Assembly: GCA_023144075.1 (NCBI GenBank) | Contig: JAGLGJ010000003.1 | Coordinates: forward strand, 1 to 20,801 | From: Candidatus Bathyarchaeota archaeon | GTDB lineage: Archaea; Thermoproteota; Bathyarchaeia; 40CM-2-53-6; RBG-13-38-9 | Reading direction: 5' to 3' | Length of the DNA: 20,801 nt | Shown here: in pieces, positions 6,314-14,751 of the stretch | Layout of the letters: each line of letters begins with the position of its first letter | Numbering within the stretch: the first letter of the stretch is position 1 | Program-made: the position numbers and the translations under genes | Notes under the pieces: generated by a model | The model's input: the letters and a program-made list of their open reading frames with translations, nothing else | The model's database searches: none | What the model was told of the DNA's origin: nothing

Positions 6314-6634
6314 TTGAGGAAGAGTAAACCTACTTTGATCAAAGCTGCAAAAATCATTGTCATAGTGGGAGCCATATTGATGATCTCGCTAAGCATCATG
6401 AGTATTGCGGGCAGAATCTTAGCCCTGCCTTTCTATGCTCCCATCGGTCTGACATCAGGGGTGTATATTTTCGCTTCATTGTTCGGAGGAATATTGGCCT
6501 TGATTCTTAGCAGAAAAGTTGGCGGTATGATTTGGACTTTGATTATTATTGGAATTGGAATTTTTGGTGGCGGACTAGGCGGACTATTGGTTTTCATAGG
6601 TGGGATAATAGCCATCATTGCAAGAGTAAGTTGA
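6314..6634 (+). CDS. Small membrane protein, about three transmembrane helices
   Basis: A 106-residue, strongly hydrophobic protein begins with a short basic N-terminus (RKSKPTLIK). Hydrophobic segments lie at about residues 10-32, 43-65 and 70-103, the last Gly/Ile-rich and possibly two passes. No catalytic motif is visible and I recognise no family. The start is a TTG at 6314 with AAGGAT at 6302-6307 upstream. It converges with the surface-protein gene across 29 bases. Coding is supported by the coherent membrane topology rather than by homology. Confidence 0.6.
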   Translation: MRKSKPTLIKAAKIIVIVGAILMISLSIMSIAGRILALPFYAPIGLTSGVYIFASLFGGILALILSRKVGGMIWTLIIIGIGIFGGGLGGLLVFIGGIIAIIARVS

Positions 6635-6663
6635 AATAGGCTAATCACTTTTGATTTGAGAAT

Positions 6664-7542
6664 TCAATTTGAAGAAATTTTCCCAATAAATCTCCTCCCA
6701 TATCGGATCAGAATTATAACCACAATAATAGAGACCGCTAACAAGATTGGTATAGTGTTCATAGGGTTAATCAAATTATAACTTTGAGTTGATGATCGAA
6801 TAACATTACCCGCCGCATCAACCACAACAATCTCATATCTTACATTAGTATCAGGAGGCTGAGCAGGTATTGACCCTACCCATATCCCCTTCCAATTTGA
6901 TCCTTCATCAAGCCTCATTCCAATTATTCGCCATTCACCATCATTCACCGAATAGTTAAGAAAAGCTTTCATTACCCCCGTTTGAATATCAGTTGTATTG
7001 ACTTTCAATTCAAGAGGTTGTCGCTCCACAGAATTTGATGGAATTCTTGAGATATCCAATATCTCTGGTGGACTAGTGTCATCGGGTATTAGTGTAATCA
7101 ATTGCTGAAACTTTTCGACAGCTAATCGAATAAGTGAAAGACTCTCATCCTCATGTACTTTATCTTCCGTCTCAAAGTAGAGCGAGATCTCTTCGGTACT
7201 TTCTACATTGAGTTTCACAACCTCAAGAAAAGCATCATGGAAATTTTCCCATTGCATAGGTAAAACAAGTTCTTCAGCAACAGTCTGTATATCCTTATAC
7301 TCTTCAATCAATGGCTTCATTCGTAGTATAGCTTCTTCAGAAGAAGTTTTGTTCTGCGTATAATCTTTGTGAAGCTCTCCCACTTTGAAATTCAGGTTTT
7401 CCATGGTTCGAAAAATCGAGTCAACCTCATTTTTATAATCGGTCCATTGCTGAGAATATCCCAAGTCAACTATAGAGAATACTACAACCAAACCGATCGA
7501 GAATAAAATAAGCAGTCTTGGTATCGACAAATCGAAATTCAT
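6664..7542 (-). CDS. Membrane-anchored surface protein, helical plus Ig-like domain
   Basis: The 292-residue protein has a hydrophobic N-terminal segment (residues about 9-28, signal or anchor). An acidic, helix-rich extracellular part of roughly 130 residues follows. Next comes a beta-rich domain of about 100 residues beginning DTSPPEILDIS, which looks like an Ig/fibronectin-type sandwich (VRYEIVVVDAAGN near its end). A C-terminal membrane helix opens with IPILL and ends in RYGRR. I place the start at the ATG 7542: GTGATC at 7549-7554 matches the archaeal Shine-Dalgarno sequence with 6-base spacing, so the GTG reading of the same bases is not the start. A TATA-like TTATTTAA lies at 7600-7607. 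The function is unknown. The C-terminal anchor resembles those of two other surface proteins in the window. Confidence 0.7.
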   Translation of the reverse strand: MNFDLSIPRLLILFSIGLVVVFSIVDLGYSQQWTDYKNEVDSIFRTMENLNFKVGELHKDYTQNKTSSEEAILRMKPLIEEYKDIQTVAEELVLPMQWENFHDAFLEVVKLNVESTEEISLYFETEDKVHEDESLSLIRLAVEKFQQLITLIPDDTSPPEILDISRIPSNSVERQPLELKVNTTDIQTGVMKAFLNYSVNDGEWRIIGMRLDEGSNWKGIWVGSIPAQPPDTNVRYEIVVVDAAGNVIRSSTQSYNLINPMNTIPILLAVSIIVVIILIRYGRRFIGKISSN

Positions 7543-7722
7543 TTTCCTGATCACATGATCCGATCCTAGATTATTCTACTGGTCAATAAAAAACATCTCT
7601 TAAATAAGTGTCAGACTCAGCGCATAGATTCTTCTTTCCAGAACGCCTGTACGGACTCAACAAAACTGATATTAGCTTATCACAGGTTAATACCTGCATC
7701 GCGATCTAGCGGTTGATCAAGA

Positions 7723-8094
7723 ATGGTTGATGGAACATTCTCATTAAAGAAGATCCTAGTTCCAACAAATGGCCAAGCCCATTCTGTCAGAGCTTGCCAA
7801 TATGCAGTAACATTAGCCCAGCTTACGAGCACCGAAATCATCGGCATTCATGTTATGCCCAGCCAAGTATCAAGAATATTTGAGGAAAGAAGACATTCTG
7901 ACGAGATCTCTAGCGATTTTGTCGGACAATATCGGAAAGAGGGCGCAGAACATCTCAAACAAATCGAAAAAATATGTGACAGAGAAAATGGTAGACATCA
8001 CACACTTCTATTAGAAGGTTATCCACCTGAAGAGATATTGAAGACACCCCCAAAAGAAAATGCAAACTTAATAGTTCTTGGTATACGTAGCTAG
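7723..8094 (+). CDS. UspA-family protein lacking the C-terminal ATP-binding end
   Basis: Residues 8-40 (KKILVPTNGQAHSVRACQYA) and a later NLIVLGIRS are typical of the universal stress protein alpha/beta fold. The family normally continues about 30-40 residues past this point with the Gly-rich nucleotide-binding segment and a last strand ending in PVLVV. Here a TAG follows GIRS at once, leaving 123 residues. In the same frame after the TAG, nine codons read LTDSLIGVD, resembling the missing family segment, before a second TAG. The ATPase subunit F gene starts 3 bases later. The gene is either a recently truncated copy or a short form that cannot bind ATP in the usual way. The ATG at 7723 follows GGTTGATC, a plausible ribosome binding site. 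Confidence 0.72.
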   Translation: MVDGTFSLKKILVPTNGQAHSVRACQYAVTLAQLTSTEIIGIHVMPSQVSRIFEERRHSDEISSDFVGQYRKEGAEHLKQIEKICDRENGRHHTLLLEGYPPEEILKTPPKENANLIVLGIRS

Positions 8095-8126
8095 CTAACA
8101 GATTCTTTGATTGGAGTTGACTAGGA

Positions 8127-8450
8127 TTGGCAGGAGTAGCAGTAATAGCTGAAAAACATCTCGCAACCGGTTTTAGACTTGCAGGAGTTGAAGCTTTTCC
8201 AATAGAAAACATTGAAGAGGCCAAAACTACTCTATCTAGAATCCTTACCGAAGAGAAACATGATATTATCTTTCTCACAGAAAGACTTTCAAAGGAACTC
8301 CATAATGAGAAAGCAAAGGTCCTATCTCGTGGAAAAGGAAAACCTATCTTCGCAATATTTCCAGATTTCCATGGACCTACTGGCCAACGAACCCGTGAAC
8401 TTCATGATTTGATAAGCGAATCGGTTGGAGCAGAATTAAAATTTGAGTGA
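8127..8450 (+). CDS. atpF: A-type ATP synthase subunit F
   Basis: This 107-residue protein matches the small central-stalk subunit F of archaeal A1Ao (V-type) ATPases. It has an alpha/beta N-terminal domain, GVAVIAEKHLATGFRLAGVE, with an acidic middle and a C-terminal helix that contacts the rotor and catalytic head. The start is a TTG at 8127; GGAG at 8113-8116 lies 10 bases upstream. It opens the series F-H-E-A-B-D-C, and subunit H follows after 6 bases. Confidence 0.88.
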   Translation: MAGVAVIAEKHLATGFRLAGVEAFPIENIEEAKTTLSRILTEEKHDIIFLTERLSKELHNEKAKVLSRGKGKPIFAIFPDFHGPTGQRTRELHDLISESVGAELKFE

Positions 8451-8456
8451 CGAAAT

Positions 8457-8774
8457 TTGTCAAAAGAAATTGAAGAACTAATGACAATTGTTGAGCAGGA
8501 GAAAGTGGCAGAGAATGCAATTGAGCAAGCACGGCGAAACTCTGAAGAGACAATCAAGACAGCAAAGGAAAACGCAAATAAGATTATAATGGAAGCCAAA
8601 AGCGTTGATTCAGAAGAGTCTCAACATGAAATGAATAAAGAGTCCGAAGAAAAAAAACGACGTTTACAAGAGGAACATAAACGTAAACTAGACTCCTTGA
8701 ATAAATGTGCTGAAACCAATCTTGAGCAAGCCGTGAAAAAGATTATTGAAAATGTTATGAAGGTGACGATTTGA
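8457..8774 (+). CDS. atpH: A-type ATP synthase subunit H (peripheral stalk)
   Basis: This 105-residue, highly charged, Glu/Lys/Arg-rich protein is almost entirely predicted coiled coil and matches the length and composition of archaeal subunit H. Subunit H pairs with E to form the peripheral stalk that stops the A1 head from turning with the rotor. The start is a TTG at 8457, preceded by GAGTGAC. The TGA stop overlaps the TTG of subunit E by 4 bases (8771-8774), implying coupled, stoichiometric translation. Sequence conservation in H is low, so position and coiled-coil character carry the call. Confidence 0.78.
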   Translation: MSKEIEELMTIVEQEKVAENAIEQARRNSEETIKTAKENANKIIMEAKSVDSEESQHEMNKESEEKKRRLQEEHKRKLDSLNKCAETNLEQAVKKIIENVMKVTI

Positions 8775-9400
8775 GCATAACAAACTTCGCGACTCACATA
8801 GAAAAAGAGACAAAATCAGAAATTGAAGAGATACGACGCAAGGCTGAAAACGAAGCTAATCAGATAGTTGAAGAATCTAAAAAGAAAGCACAGGACATTA
8901 TCAAAGAACAGAAACATAAAATGACCCAAGAGAAATTTATCAGAGAAAGATCTGAACTTGCTATCATTCGAATGAAGCAAAATACTGAATTAGTGAAGAC
9001 CAAGTCTGAGTGGCTCGACCGCGCTTTCGATGAGGCTCAGAAAAAACTTTTCGAACTATTAAAAGATACTAACTCACCCACCTACAAGAAGTTTCTAAAC
9101 GATATAATCGTCGAAGGCATAGTTAGCATGAAAGGCTCAAAATTAATTATACAATCTGACCAGAAAACAAACGACTTACTAAAGAAGAATAGTGCGACAA
9201 TCACAAAATCCGCTTCAAAAGTAAAAGGAGATCACATTGATCTTAAATTTGAGCAAAATCCCGGCATTCGGATAGGAGTAATTATTCAATCAGACGACAA
9301 GCGTCAATATTATAATAATACGCTAGAAGCTCGACTCACTGGAACTAGAGAGAGTTTCAGTGGAGATGTATACACTCTACTGTTTGAAGGAGTTGATTAA
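8771..9400 (+). CDS. atpE: A-type ATP synthase subunit E (peripheral stalk)
   Basis: This 209-residue protein has a long charged N-terminal helix (residues about 8-90), rich in EEI, KAENEANQI and EESKKKAQ heptads, then a globular C-terminal domain with the DGIRIGV-like segment PGIRIGVIIQSDD. This is the layout of subunit E, which pairs with H and binds the top of the A1 head. GGTGA at 8762-8766 lies 4 bases before the TTG start. The downstream end overlaps the upstream end of subunit A's reading frame. Confidence 0.88.
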   Translation: MSITNFATHIEKETKSEIEEIRRKAENEANQIVEESKKKAQDIIKEQKHKMTQEKFIRERSELAIIRMKQNTELVKTKSEWLDRAFDEAQKKLFELLKDTNSPTYKKFLNDIIVEGIVSMKGSKLIIQSDQKTNDLLKKNSATITKSASKVKGDHIDLKFEQNPGIRIGVIIQSDDKRQYYNNTLEARLTGTRESFSGDVYTLLFEGVD

Positions 9401-11225
9401 GATAGTTAAATCAAGAACGGGGAAAATCAGGTGGATCAGTGGATCAGTTGTCGTGGGCTCTGGAATTAAAGACATAGAAATGGGCGAGATAGTAGAAGTT
9501 GGTAAAGACCGACTTATTGGTGAAGCCATAAGAGTAGGATCAGAGGAATTTACTGCTCAACTATATGAGAACGCTACAGGTGTCAAGCCAGGTGAAGAAA
9601 TAATTGGTAGTGGCAAGCGTCTAGTCGCTGAACTAGGAGTCGGTTTGATCAATAACATTATTGATGGAGTTGGAAGACCACTCGATAAAATCATGGAACA
9701 AACAGGAGCTTTCATAACAAGAGGCGCCAAAGTCAATACGCTTTCCCGAGAGAAGAAGTGGCACTTCAAGCCCGCGATGAACAAAAATGACGTTGTTGGT
9801 CCTGGAGATGTTATAGGGGCAGTTCAAGAAATGCCATTATTGACGCACAAGATAATGGTTCCACCTAGAATTCGAGGCAAACTTACCCAGATAAAAGAAG
9901 GTGAATACACGGTTGAAGATGCTGTGGCGACAATAGAAAGTGATGGACAAAAAGTAGACCTTAAATTAATGCAAGAGTGGTCTATCAGAATCCCACGACC
10001 ATTCGCTCCTGGCGGAAGATTATCTCTCGACGATCCACTTGTGACAGGCCAAAGAGTCATTGATACTTTCTTCCCACTTCCACGAGGAGGCACCGCAAGT
10101 ATCCCTGGCGGTTTCGGAACTGGAAAGACGGTGATGCTCCATCAACTTGCTAAATGGTGTGCCGCCCAAGTAATAGTATACGTCGGCTGTGGCGAAAGAG
10201 GAAATGAAATGTGTGAAGTCTTATCAGACTTTCCTGAACTGATAGACCCAAGAACGAAGAGACCTCTAATGGAACGAACAATCCTGATTGCAAATACGAG
10301 TAACATGCCAGTGGCAGCGAGGGAGGCAAGCATATACCTCGGAGTAACAATCGCCGAGTACTATCGAGACCAGGGATATGACGTGGCCTTGATGGCGGAC
10401 TCAACCTCGAGATGGGCTGAAGCCCTCAGAGAAATATCAGGTAGACTGGAGGAAATGCCTGCAGAAGGCGGTTACCCAGCATACCTTCCAGATAGAGTTG
10501 CAGAATTCTATGAAAGAGCTGGAAGAACCAAATCTTTGGGCAAACCTGAAAGAGAAGGATCAGTCTCTATAATTGGAGCAGTCTCACCTCCTGGTGGAGA
10601 CTTTAACGAGCCAGTAACAATTCACACTTTACGATTTACAGGCGTATTCTGGGCACTAGATCGAGATCTAGCTTACAGTCGACATTTCCCAGCGATACAC
10701 TGGCTCAAGAGCTATAGTCTTTATGTTGACCGACTTCTCGGATCACGGGCTACAAGCCATAGCCAATACGCTGACAAGATAACTAACTATTGGGAGGAAG
10801 CACTTCACGAAGACTTTGGTAAACTCAGAGGAAGAGCTCTAAAGATCCTAAGTGAGTCCGCTGAGATAGAATCTATTGCAAGAATCATGGGCGAAAGCGC
10901 TCTTCCTGACGACCAAAGGCTAATACTACTAGAATCTGAACTGATCAAGGAAGCTTTCTTAAGACAATTTGCATTCCATGAGGTCGATGCTTTCTGCGAA
11001 ATGGATAGACAAGTAGCTCTACTTCATACCCTGCTAAATTTCTACGACAAGACCAGTAATCTTGTTGATAACGGTGTACCCGCAGAAAGAATCAAATCAT
11101 TACCACAGATATCAAAACTCGAAAGAGCAAAAGAAGATAAGAGCGGTATTAAGGGTCTACAAACATTATCCGAAGAGATTGATGTAGAAATCGGTAAGCT
11201 CAAAGAAGAGTATGGAATAGCGTGA
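9393..11225 (+). CDS. atpA: A-type ATP synthase catalytic subunit A
   Basis: The catalytic subunit hydrolyses or makes ATP in the A3B3 head. About 610 residues match the family. The beta-barrel N-terminus has GKIRWISGSVV, followed by the long non-homologous insert. The P-loop GGFGTGKT lies at residues 239-246, ADSTSRWAEALREISGRLEE is present, and the helical C-terminal domain follows. The start is uncertain. No ATG lies near the conserved GKIRWISG; TTG at 9393, TTG at 9384, ATG at 9366 and GTG at 9360 are in frame. I chose 9393, which gives the usual length and overlaps the end of subunit E by 8 bases. A good GGAGTTGAT lies at 9389-9397, over this start rather than before it. Subunit B follows after 13 bases. 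Confidence 0.95.
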   Translation: MIKIVKSRTGKIRWISGSVVVGSGIKDIEMGEIVEVGKDRLIGEAIRVGSEEFTAQLYENATGVKPGEEIIGSGKRLVAELGVGLINNIIDGVGRPLDKIMEQTGAFITRGAKVNTLSREKKWHFKPAMNKNDVVGPGDVIGAVQEMPLLTHKIMVPPRIRGKLTQIKEGEYTVEDAVATIESDGQKVDLKLMQEWSIRIPRPFAPGGRLSLDDPLVTGQRVIDTFFPLPRGGTASIPGGFGTGKTVMLHQLAKWCAAQVIVYVGCGERGNEMCEVLSDFPELIDPRTKRPLMERTILIANTSNMPVAAREASIYLGVTIAEYYRDQGYDVALMADSTSRWAEALREISGRLEEMPAEGGYPAYLPDRVAEFYERAGRTKSLGKPEREGSVSIIGAVSPPGGDFNEPVTIHTLRFTGVFWALDRDLAYSRHFPAIHWLKSYSLYVDRLLGSRATSHSQYADKITNYWEEALHEDFGKLRGRALKILSESAEIESIARIMGESALPDDQRLILLESELIKEAFLRQFAFHEVDAFCEMDRQVALLHTLLNFYDKTSNLVDNGVPAERIKSLPQISKLERAKEDKSGIKGLQTLSEEIDVEIGKLKEEYGIA

Positions 11226-11238
11226 GAGGTGCAGATTC

Positions 11239-12654
11239 ATGGAATCAATGTTAGGAAAAACTCATGGCCTAATTCATCGTGGACTAAAAGAAATTAGAGG
11301 ATCACTCCTAATGGTCGACAACGTCGAAAATGTAGGCTACGATGAAATGGTAACAGTGCGTGCTCCAGACGGAACAGAACGCATGGGTAGAGTTCTAGAG
11401 GTCGGCAGAGGAAAAGCGGTTATCCAGATCTTTGGAGGTGAGATGGGATTACAGGTAGATTCAGCCATAAATTACACTGGATCAGCTTTTAAAATACCGC
11501 TCTCAAACGAATTCTTAGGAAGAATCTTCAATGGTGTCTTTCAACCCATTGATGATGGTCCACCAATCATCTCCAGCGAGATGGAAGACATTAATGGTTC
11601 TCCAATAAATCCAAAAGCTCGCACATATCCAAATAATTTCATACAAACTGGAGTCTCGGCAATTGACGGAATGTTGTCGCTTGTTCGAGGACAGAAGCTA
11701 CCAATATTCTCTGAAAGTGGTTTGCCTCACAATAGACTAATCGCCCAAATAGCTAGACAAGCCACTGTCCTGGGAGAGAAAGAGGAGTTTGCCATAGTTT
11801 TCTCAGCGATGGGACTTAGGCATGACGAAGCTGAATATTTCATAAATGAATTCCGAAATTCAGGAGCTTTGGAACGTTCAATAATTATTCTAAATCTCGC
11901 TGACGATCCAGCTATTGAAAGACTCTTTACACCCCGTATAGCATTAACAGCCGCCGAATATGTTGCCTTCAAGCTTGGAATGCATGTTCTTGTGATTCTT
12001 AGTGACATGACAAACTACGCAGAAGTTCTAAGAGAACTTAGTGCTGCCAGAGAAGAAGTCCCCAGCAGGAAAGGCTACCCAGGATATCTCTACAGTGACC
12101 TTGCATCTATATATGAAAGAGCCGGAGTAATCAAGGGGATGTCCGGATCACTTACTCAAATGCCAATCTTGACAATGCCTGGAGGAGATATTCAACATCC
12201 AATTCCTGACCTGAGCGGATACATAACAGAGGGACAAGTTTTCCTTGACCGTGATCTCTACATGAGAGGCGTGTATCCACCGATAAATGTCCTACCCTCA
12301 CTTTCTAGACTAATGAGAAAAGGGATAGGAAAAGGTAAAACAAGAGACGATCATGGAGACGTTGCCGATCAGCTATATGGCGCATATGCGAGGGGACGCC
12401 AAGCCCGTGACCTATCCAGAATAGTCGGTGAAGTAGGACTCAGTGAGGATGAAAAATTATATCTCAAGTTTGCAGACAATTTCGAGACTCGATTTATTAA
12501 TCAAAAAGAATATGAGAATAGAACCATAGAAGACTCGCTCGGTATCGCTTGGAAACTACTTTCTATACTTCCAGAGAAAGGACTTACAAGAATACATGAG
12601 GAATACCTAGAGAAATTCTACTCGAGAACTGAGGTCCCAACACAAACAGAGTAG
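11239..12654 (+). CDS. atpB: A-type ATP synthase regulatory subunit B
   Basis: This 471-residue protein is the non-catalytic nucleotide-binding partner of subunit A in the A3B3 hexamer. The position of the P-loop reads SGLPHNRLIAQIARQA, lacking the GKT of a working Walker A, as in all B subunits. Conserved blocks include NPKARTYPNNFIQTGVSAID, GYPGYLYSDLASIYERAG and RDDHGDVADQLYGAYARG. The ATG at 11239 follows GAGGTG (11226-11231) with 7-base spacing, the clearest ribosome binding site in the operon. The gene ends in TAG, so TAG is an ordinary stop here. Subunit D follows after 10 bases. Confidence 0.96.
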   Translation: MESMLGKTHGLIHRGLKEIRGSLLMVDNVENVGYDEMVTVRAPDGTERMGRVLEVGRGKAVIQIFGGEMGLQVDSAINYTGSAFKIPLSNEFLGRIFNGVFQPIDDGPPIISSEMEDINGSPINPKARTYPNNFIQTGVSAIDGMLSLVRGQKLPIFSESGLPHNRLIAQIARQATVLGEKEEFAIVFSAMGLRHDEAEYFINEFRNSGALERSIIILNLADDPAIERLFTPRIALTAAEYVAFKLGMHVLVILSDMTNYAEVLRELSAAREEVPSRKGYPGYLYSDLASIYERAGVIKGMSGSLTQMPILTMPGGDIQHPIPDLSGYITEGQVFLDRDLYMRGVYPPINVLPSLSRLMRKGIGKGKTRDDHGDVADQLYGAYARGRQARDLSRIVGEVGLSEDEKLYLKFADNFETRFINQKEYENRTIEDSLGIAWKLLSILPEKGLTRIHEEYLEKFYSRTEVPTQTE

Positions 12655-12664
12655 GTTCTATGCA

Positions 12665-13279
12665 GTGAGCGTCACCGGAAGAGCCGCCGTCTCAAGAGGA
12701 ATACTCCTCAGACTCAGAGAGCAGCTCGAATTCACAAAAAAAGGTCAAGAACTACTAAAGATGAAAAGAGATCATCTAGCCTCTGAAGCAAATAAGCTAC
12801 TCTCAAAGTTAGCTGAAAGAAATGAACTTGACAGACAACTCATGGAAGCATATGAGAATCTAAAAGCTGCGTATCTTAACATTGGGTTTTCGGCCCTAGA
12901 TTCTCAAGCTGCCACAGTCAACGAAATGGGAGTAAGAGTAAGACCAAGAAGTATTATGGGCGTAATAGTCCCCGAAGTCGTAATAGAAAAAAAAGCCGAC
13001 ATAGGATCTATTTCAAGCCCTTCAGCGTATAAAGCAGCATCAAAACTTAATGGTATTATGGAAAAGCTCATCCAACTAGCAGAGGCGGAATCACGTCTGG
13101 AAAGTATAGCATATGAATTAATGATGACAAATCGTAAGGTAAATTCTTTGGAGAGAGTATTGATTCCCGGACTCATCGAATTAATAAGATATGTTGAAGG
13201 CAGATTAGAAGAAGAATCACTTGAAGAATTTTTCAGAGCAAAATGTGTGAAAAAAGTGATCAGGAGAGCCAAACAATGA
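12665..13279 (+). CDS. atpD: A-type ATP synthase subunit D (central rotor shaft)
   Basis: This 204-residue protein is two long helices with a short middle, the form of rotor shaft subunit D. The N-terminal block TGRAAVSRGILLRLREQLEF and the C-terminal block TNRKVNSLERVLIPGL are family signatures. The shaft turns inside the A3B3 head and couples to F and C. The start is a GTG at 12665, directly before SVTGRAA. The TGA stop overlaps the ATG of subunit C by 4 bases (ATGA at 13276-13279), implying translational coupling. Confidence 0.94.
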   Translation: MSVTGRAAVSRGILLRLREQLEFTKKGQELLKMKRDHLASEANKLLSKLAERNELDRQLMEAYENLKAAYLNIGFSALDSQAATVNEMGVRVRPRSIMGVIVPEVVIEKKADIGSISSPSAYKAASKLNGIMEKLIQLAEAESRLESIAYELMMTNRKVNSLERVLIPGLIELIRYVEGRLEEESLEEFFRAKCVKKVIRRAKQ

Positions 13280-14304
13280 AATCGCCATCTACAATCTATT
13301 TAGTGACAAGAACACATGGCATGCGAACACACCTTTTGACCGACGAGAATTTTAAGGCTATGGCAAAATTAAGAAGTCTTTCCGAAATTGTTGACCAACT
13401 CCTTAGAAGTGATTATGCTGCGGAGATTGGAAAACTGCCAAGTGAACAAGTTGATTCATCAAAACTTGAAATGATATTTCTTAAAACATTGGTAGAACGA
13501 TTCTTTAATTTGACAAAGAATGCTAAAGGAAAGGGTCGAGAGTTTCTTGAGAATTATGTCGCAAGAATAGAAATTGAGAATTTGAAGAGAATCCTAAGGG
13601 CAAAACACACCGATGCTGAAATTGAGGATCACAAACTAATACCTCTCGATAGACAATACACTCTGATAAATTTCCCAGCACTCATCAAAGCCAAAGATAT
13701 TGAAGAAGTAACAGCTTTACTTCGAGAGACCCCCTACGCATCTTTAGCTCGAAGGATAGATGACTACAAGAAGCTAGGGGCAACAATAATTCTTGAATCA
13801 CACTTAGACTCGATTTACTTTGATAAAGTCTGGGAAAAAGTAGAAAAACTTGAGAATAAAAAGAGTATAAAAAAACTTGTTGGAGAAGAGATTGATCTCA
13901 GTAATCTTAAATTAATCCTTACTTTAAAAATGAAAGAGATAGCATCTAGACAAATTGAAGAAATGGCCATATCAATATCGTATCGACTCCGTAAGACGAA
14001 CATTAGGAGATTAGCTCAAGGAAGGCTTGAAGATTCTCCAGAAGCTCTAGTTGGAACACCTTATGTTAATACCACAATAGAGATCCTTAGAAAAACTGAT
14101 CCAACGATTGAACTTGAAACAATTCTTTCCAAGAAGCTATATCAGAATGCCTCATTTGCGCTTAGGAACTCATCTCTGGAATTTGGATATGTAGTCGCTT
14201 ATCTTATGATGTGTGAGAGAGAGGCAAGAAACCTTGTCACCATTACTACAGCATTAGACCTAGGGGTTACAGAAGAGAATCTCCTTCAAAGACTCTTCAT
14301 CTGA
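13276..14304 (+). CDS. atpC: A-type ATP synthase subunit C (rotor-to-ring adaptor)
   Basis: This 342-residue protein is an almost all-helical V-type d/C subunit. It forms a funnel that joins the central shaft to the membrane ring of K subunits. Family features include YLVTRTHGMRTHLLT near the start, LRSDYAAEIGKL and the repeated helical-bundle pattern ENLKRILRAKHT. The ATG at 13276 is preferred over an upstream in-frame TTG/ATG reading because AGGAG at 13262-13266 sits 9 bases before it and ATGA overlaps the stop of subunit D. It ends the plus-strand ATPase unit and converges with subunit K. Confidence 0.9.
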   Translation: MKSPSTIYLVTRTHGMRTHLLTDENFKAMAKLRSLSEIVDQLLRSDYAAEIGKLPSEQVDSSKLEMIFLKTLVERFFNLTKNAKGKGREFLENYVARIEIENLKRILRAKHTDAEIEDHKLIPLDRQYTLINFPALIKAKDIEEVTALLRETPYASLARRIDDYKKLGATIILESHLDSIYFDKVWEKVEKLENKKSIKKLVGEEIDLSNLKLILTLKMKEIASRQIEEMAISISYRLRKTNIRRLAQGRLEDSPEALVGTPYVNTTIEILRKTDPTIELETILSKKLYQNASFALRNSSLEFGYVVAYLMMCEREARNLVTITTALDLGVTEENLLQRLFI

Positions 14305-14327
14305 ATAGATAATAAATGATTGATACT

Positions 14328-14352
14328 GGCAAGACTATATTCAGATCTTGCC
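14328..14352. terminator. Hairpin between convergent subunit C and subunit K genes
   Basis: A perfect 7-bp inverted repeat, GGCAAGA and TCTTGCC, with an 11-nt loop lies 24 bases after subunit C. One arm encodes the last residues of subunit K, whose stop codon lies in the loop. There is no long T run on either side, so it could be a weak bidirectional terminator or simply a 3'-end structure. Confidence 0.4.
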
Positions 14353-14697
14353 GAGGATCATTATAGCCACGACTAATCCGTATATTGCCAGACCTTCACC
14401 AAGTCCTGCAAAGATCAGAACCCAAGTATTCAGCTCCGGCCGCTCCACCATTGCAGCCATACCCGCTGAGGTAGAACCAAAGATAGCTATTCCCGCTCCG
14501 ATTCCTGATAGCCCAACAGCAAGTCCAGCAGCAATTAGACCCATGCCAGAACTTTCGAGGGTGCTTGCCCCATGATCCTCAGTTTCCTGAGCAGCTGTTG
14601 CCGAAACTTGAATACCCAAAACCAACAGTGCTATGATGAAAGGTACTAAAAGTATGAAATTTCTAATCAATATTTTTTTACTCGATTTTTTACCCAT
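14341..14697 (-). CDS. atpK: A-type ATP synthase subunit K (membrane ring proteolipid)
   Basis: This 118-residue protein forms the ion-carrying ring. An N-terminal hydrophobic segment (residues about 10-36) looks like a signal peptide. A single two-helix hairpin follows: GLIAAGLAVGLSGIGAGIAI and, after the VERPEL loop, VLIFAGLGEGLAIYGLVVAI. Glu101 in GEGLAIYG is the ion-binding carboxylate. The first helix lacks the Gln/Glu of sodium-binding ringers (it reads GIAIFG where they have IAQG), and Glu101 is followed by Gly rather than Ser/Thr. Together this suggests proton coupling. ATG at 14697 is preceded by GGTTGAT. It lies 54 bases downstream of subunit I on the same strand. Confidence 0.93.
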   Translation of the reverse strand: MGKKSSKKILIRNFILLVPFIIALLVLGIQVSATAAQETEDHGASTLESSGMGLIAAGLAVGLSGIGAGIAIFGSTSAGMAAMVERPELNTWVLIFAGLGEGLAIYGLVVAIMILGKI

Positions 14698-14751
14698 TTC
14701 ACATCAACCAGCCGGAATAGATGTTGAAGCTTAGCTCTCAATATTTAATTC

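Noticed and set aside
8092..8094. Readthrough of the UspA TAG as pyrrolysine
   Set aside because: A second TAG follows after nine codons, the protein would still lack its last strand, and TAG serves as an ordinary stop elsewhere (subunit B).
9430..9450. Short tandem repeat GGATCAGT in subunit A
   Set aside because: It encodes the conserved WISGSVV stretch and two copies of eight bases are best explained by codon choice.
9557..10404. Several minus-strand frames of 60-90 codons inside subunit A
   Set aside because: All lie antisense to conserved catalytic-subunit sequence and show no independent coding signs.
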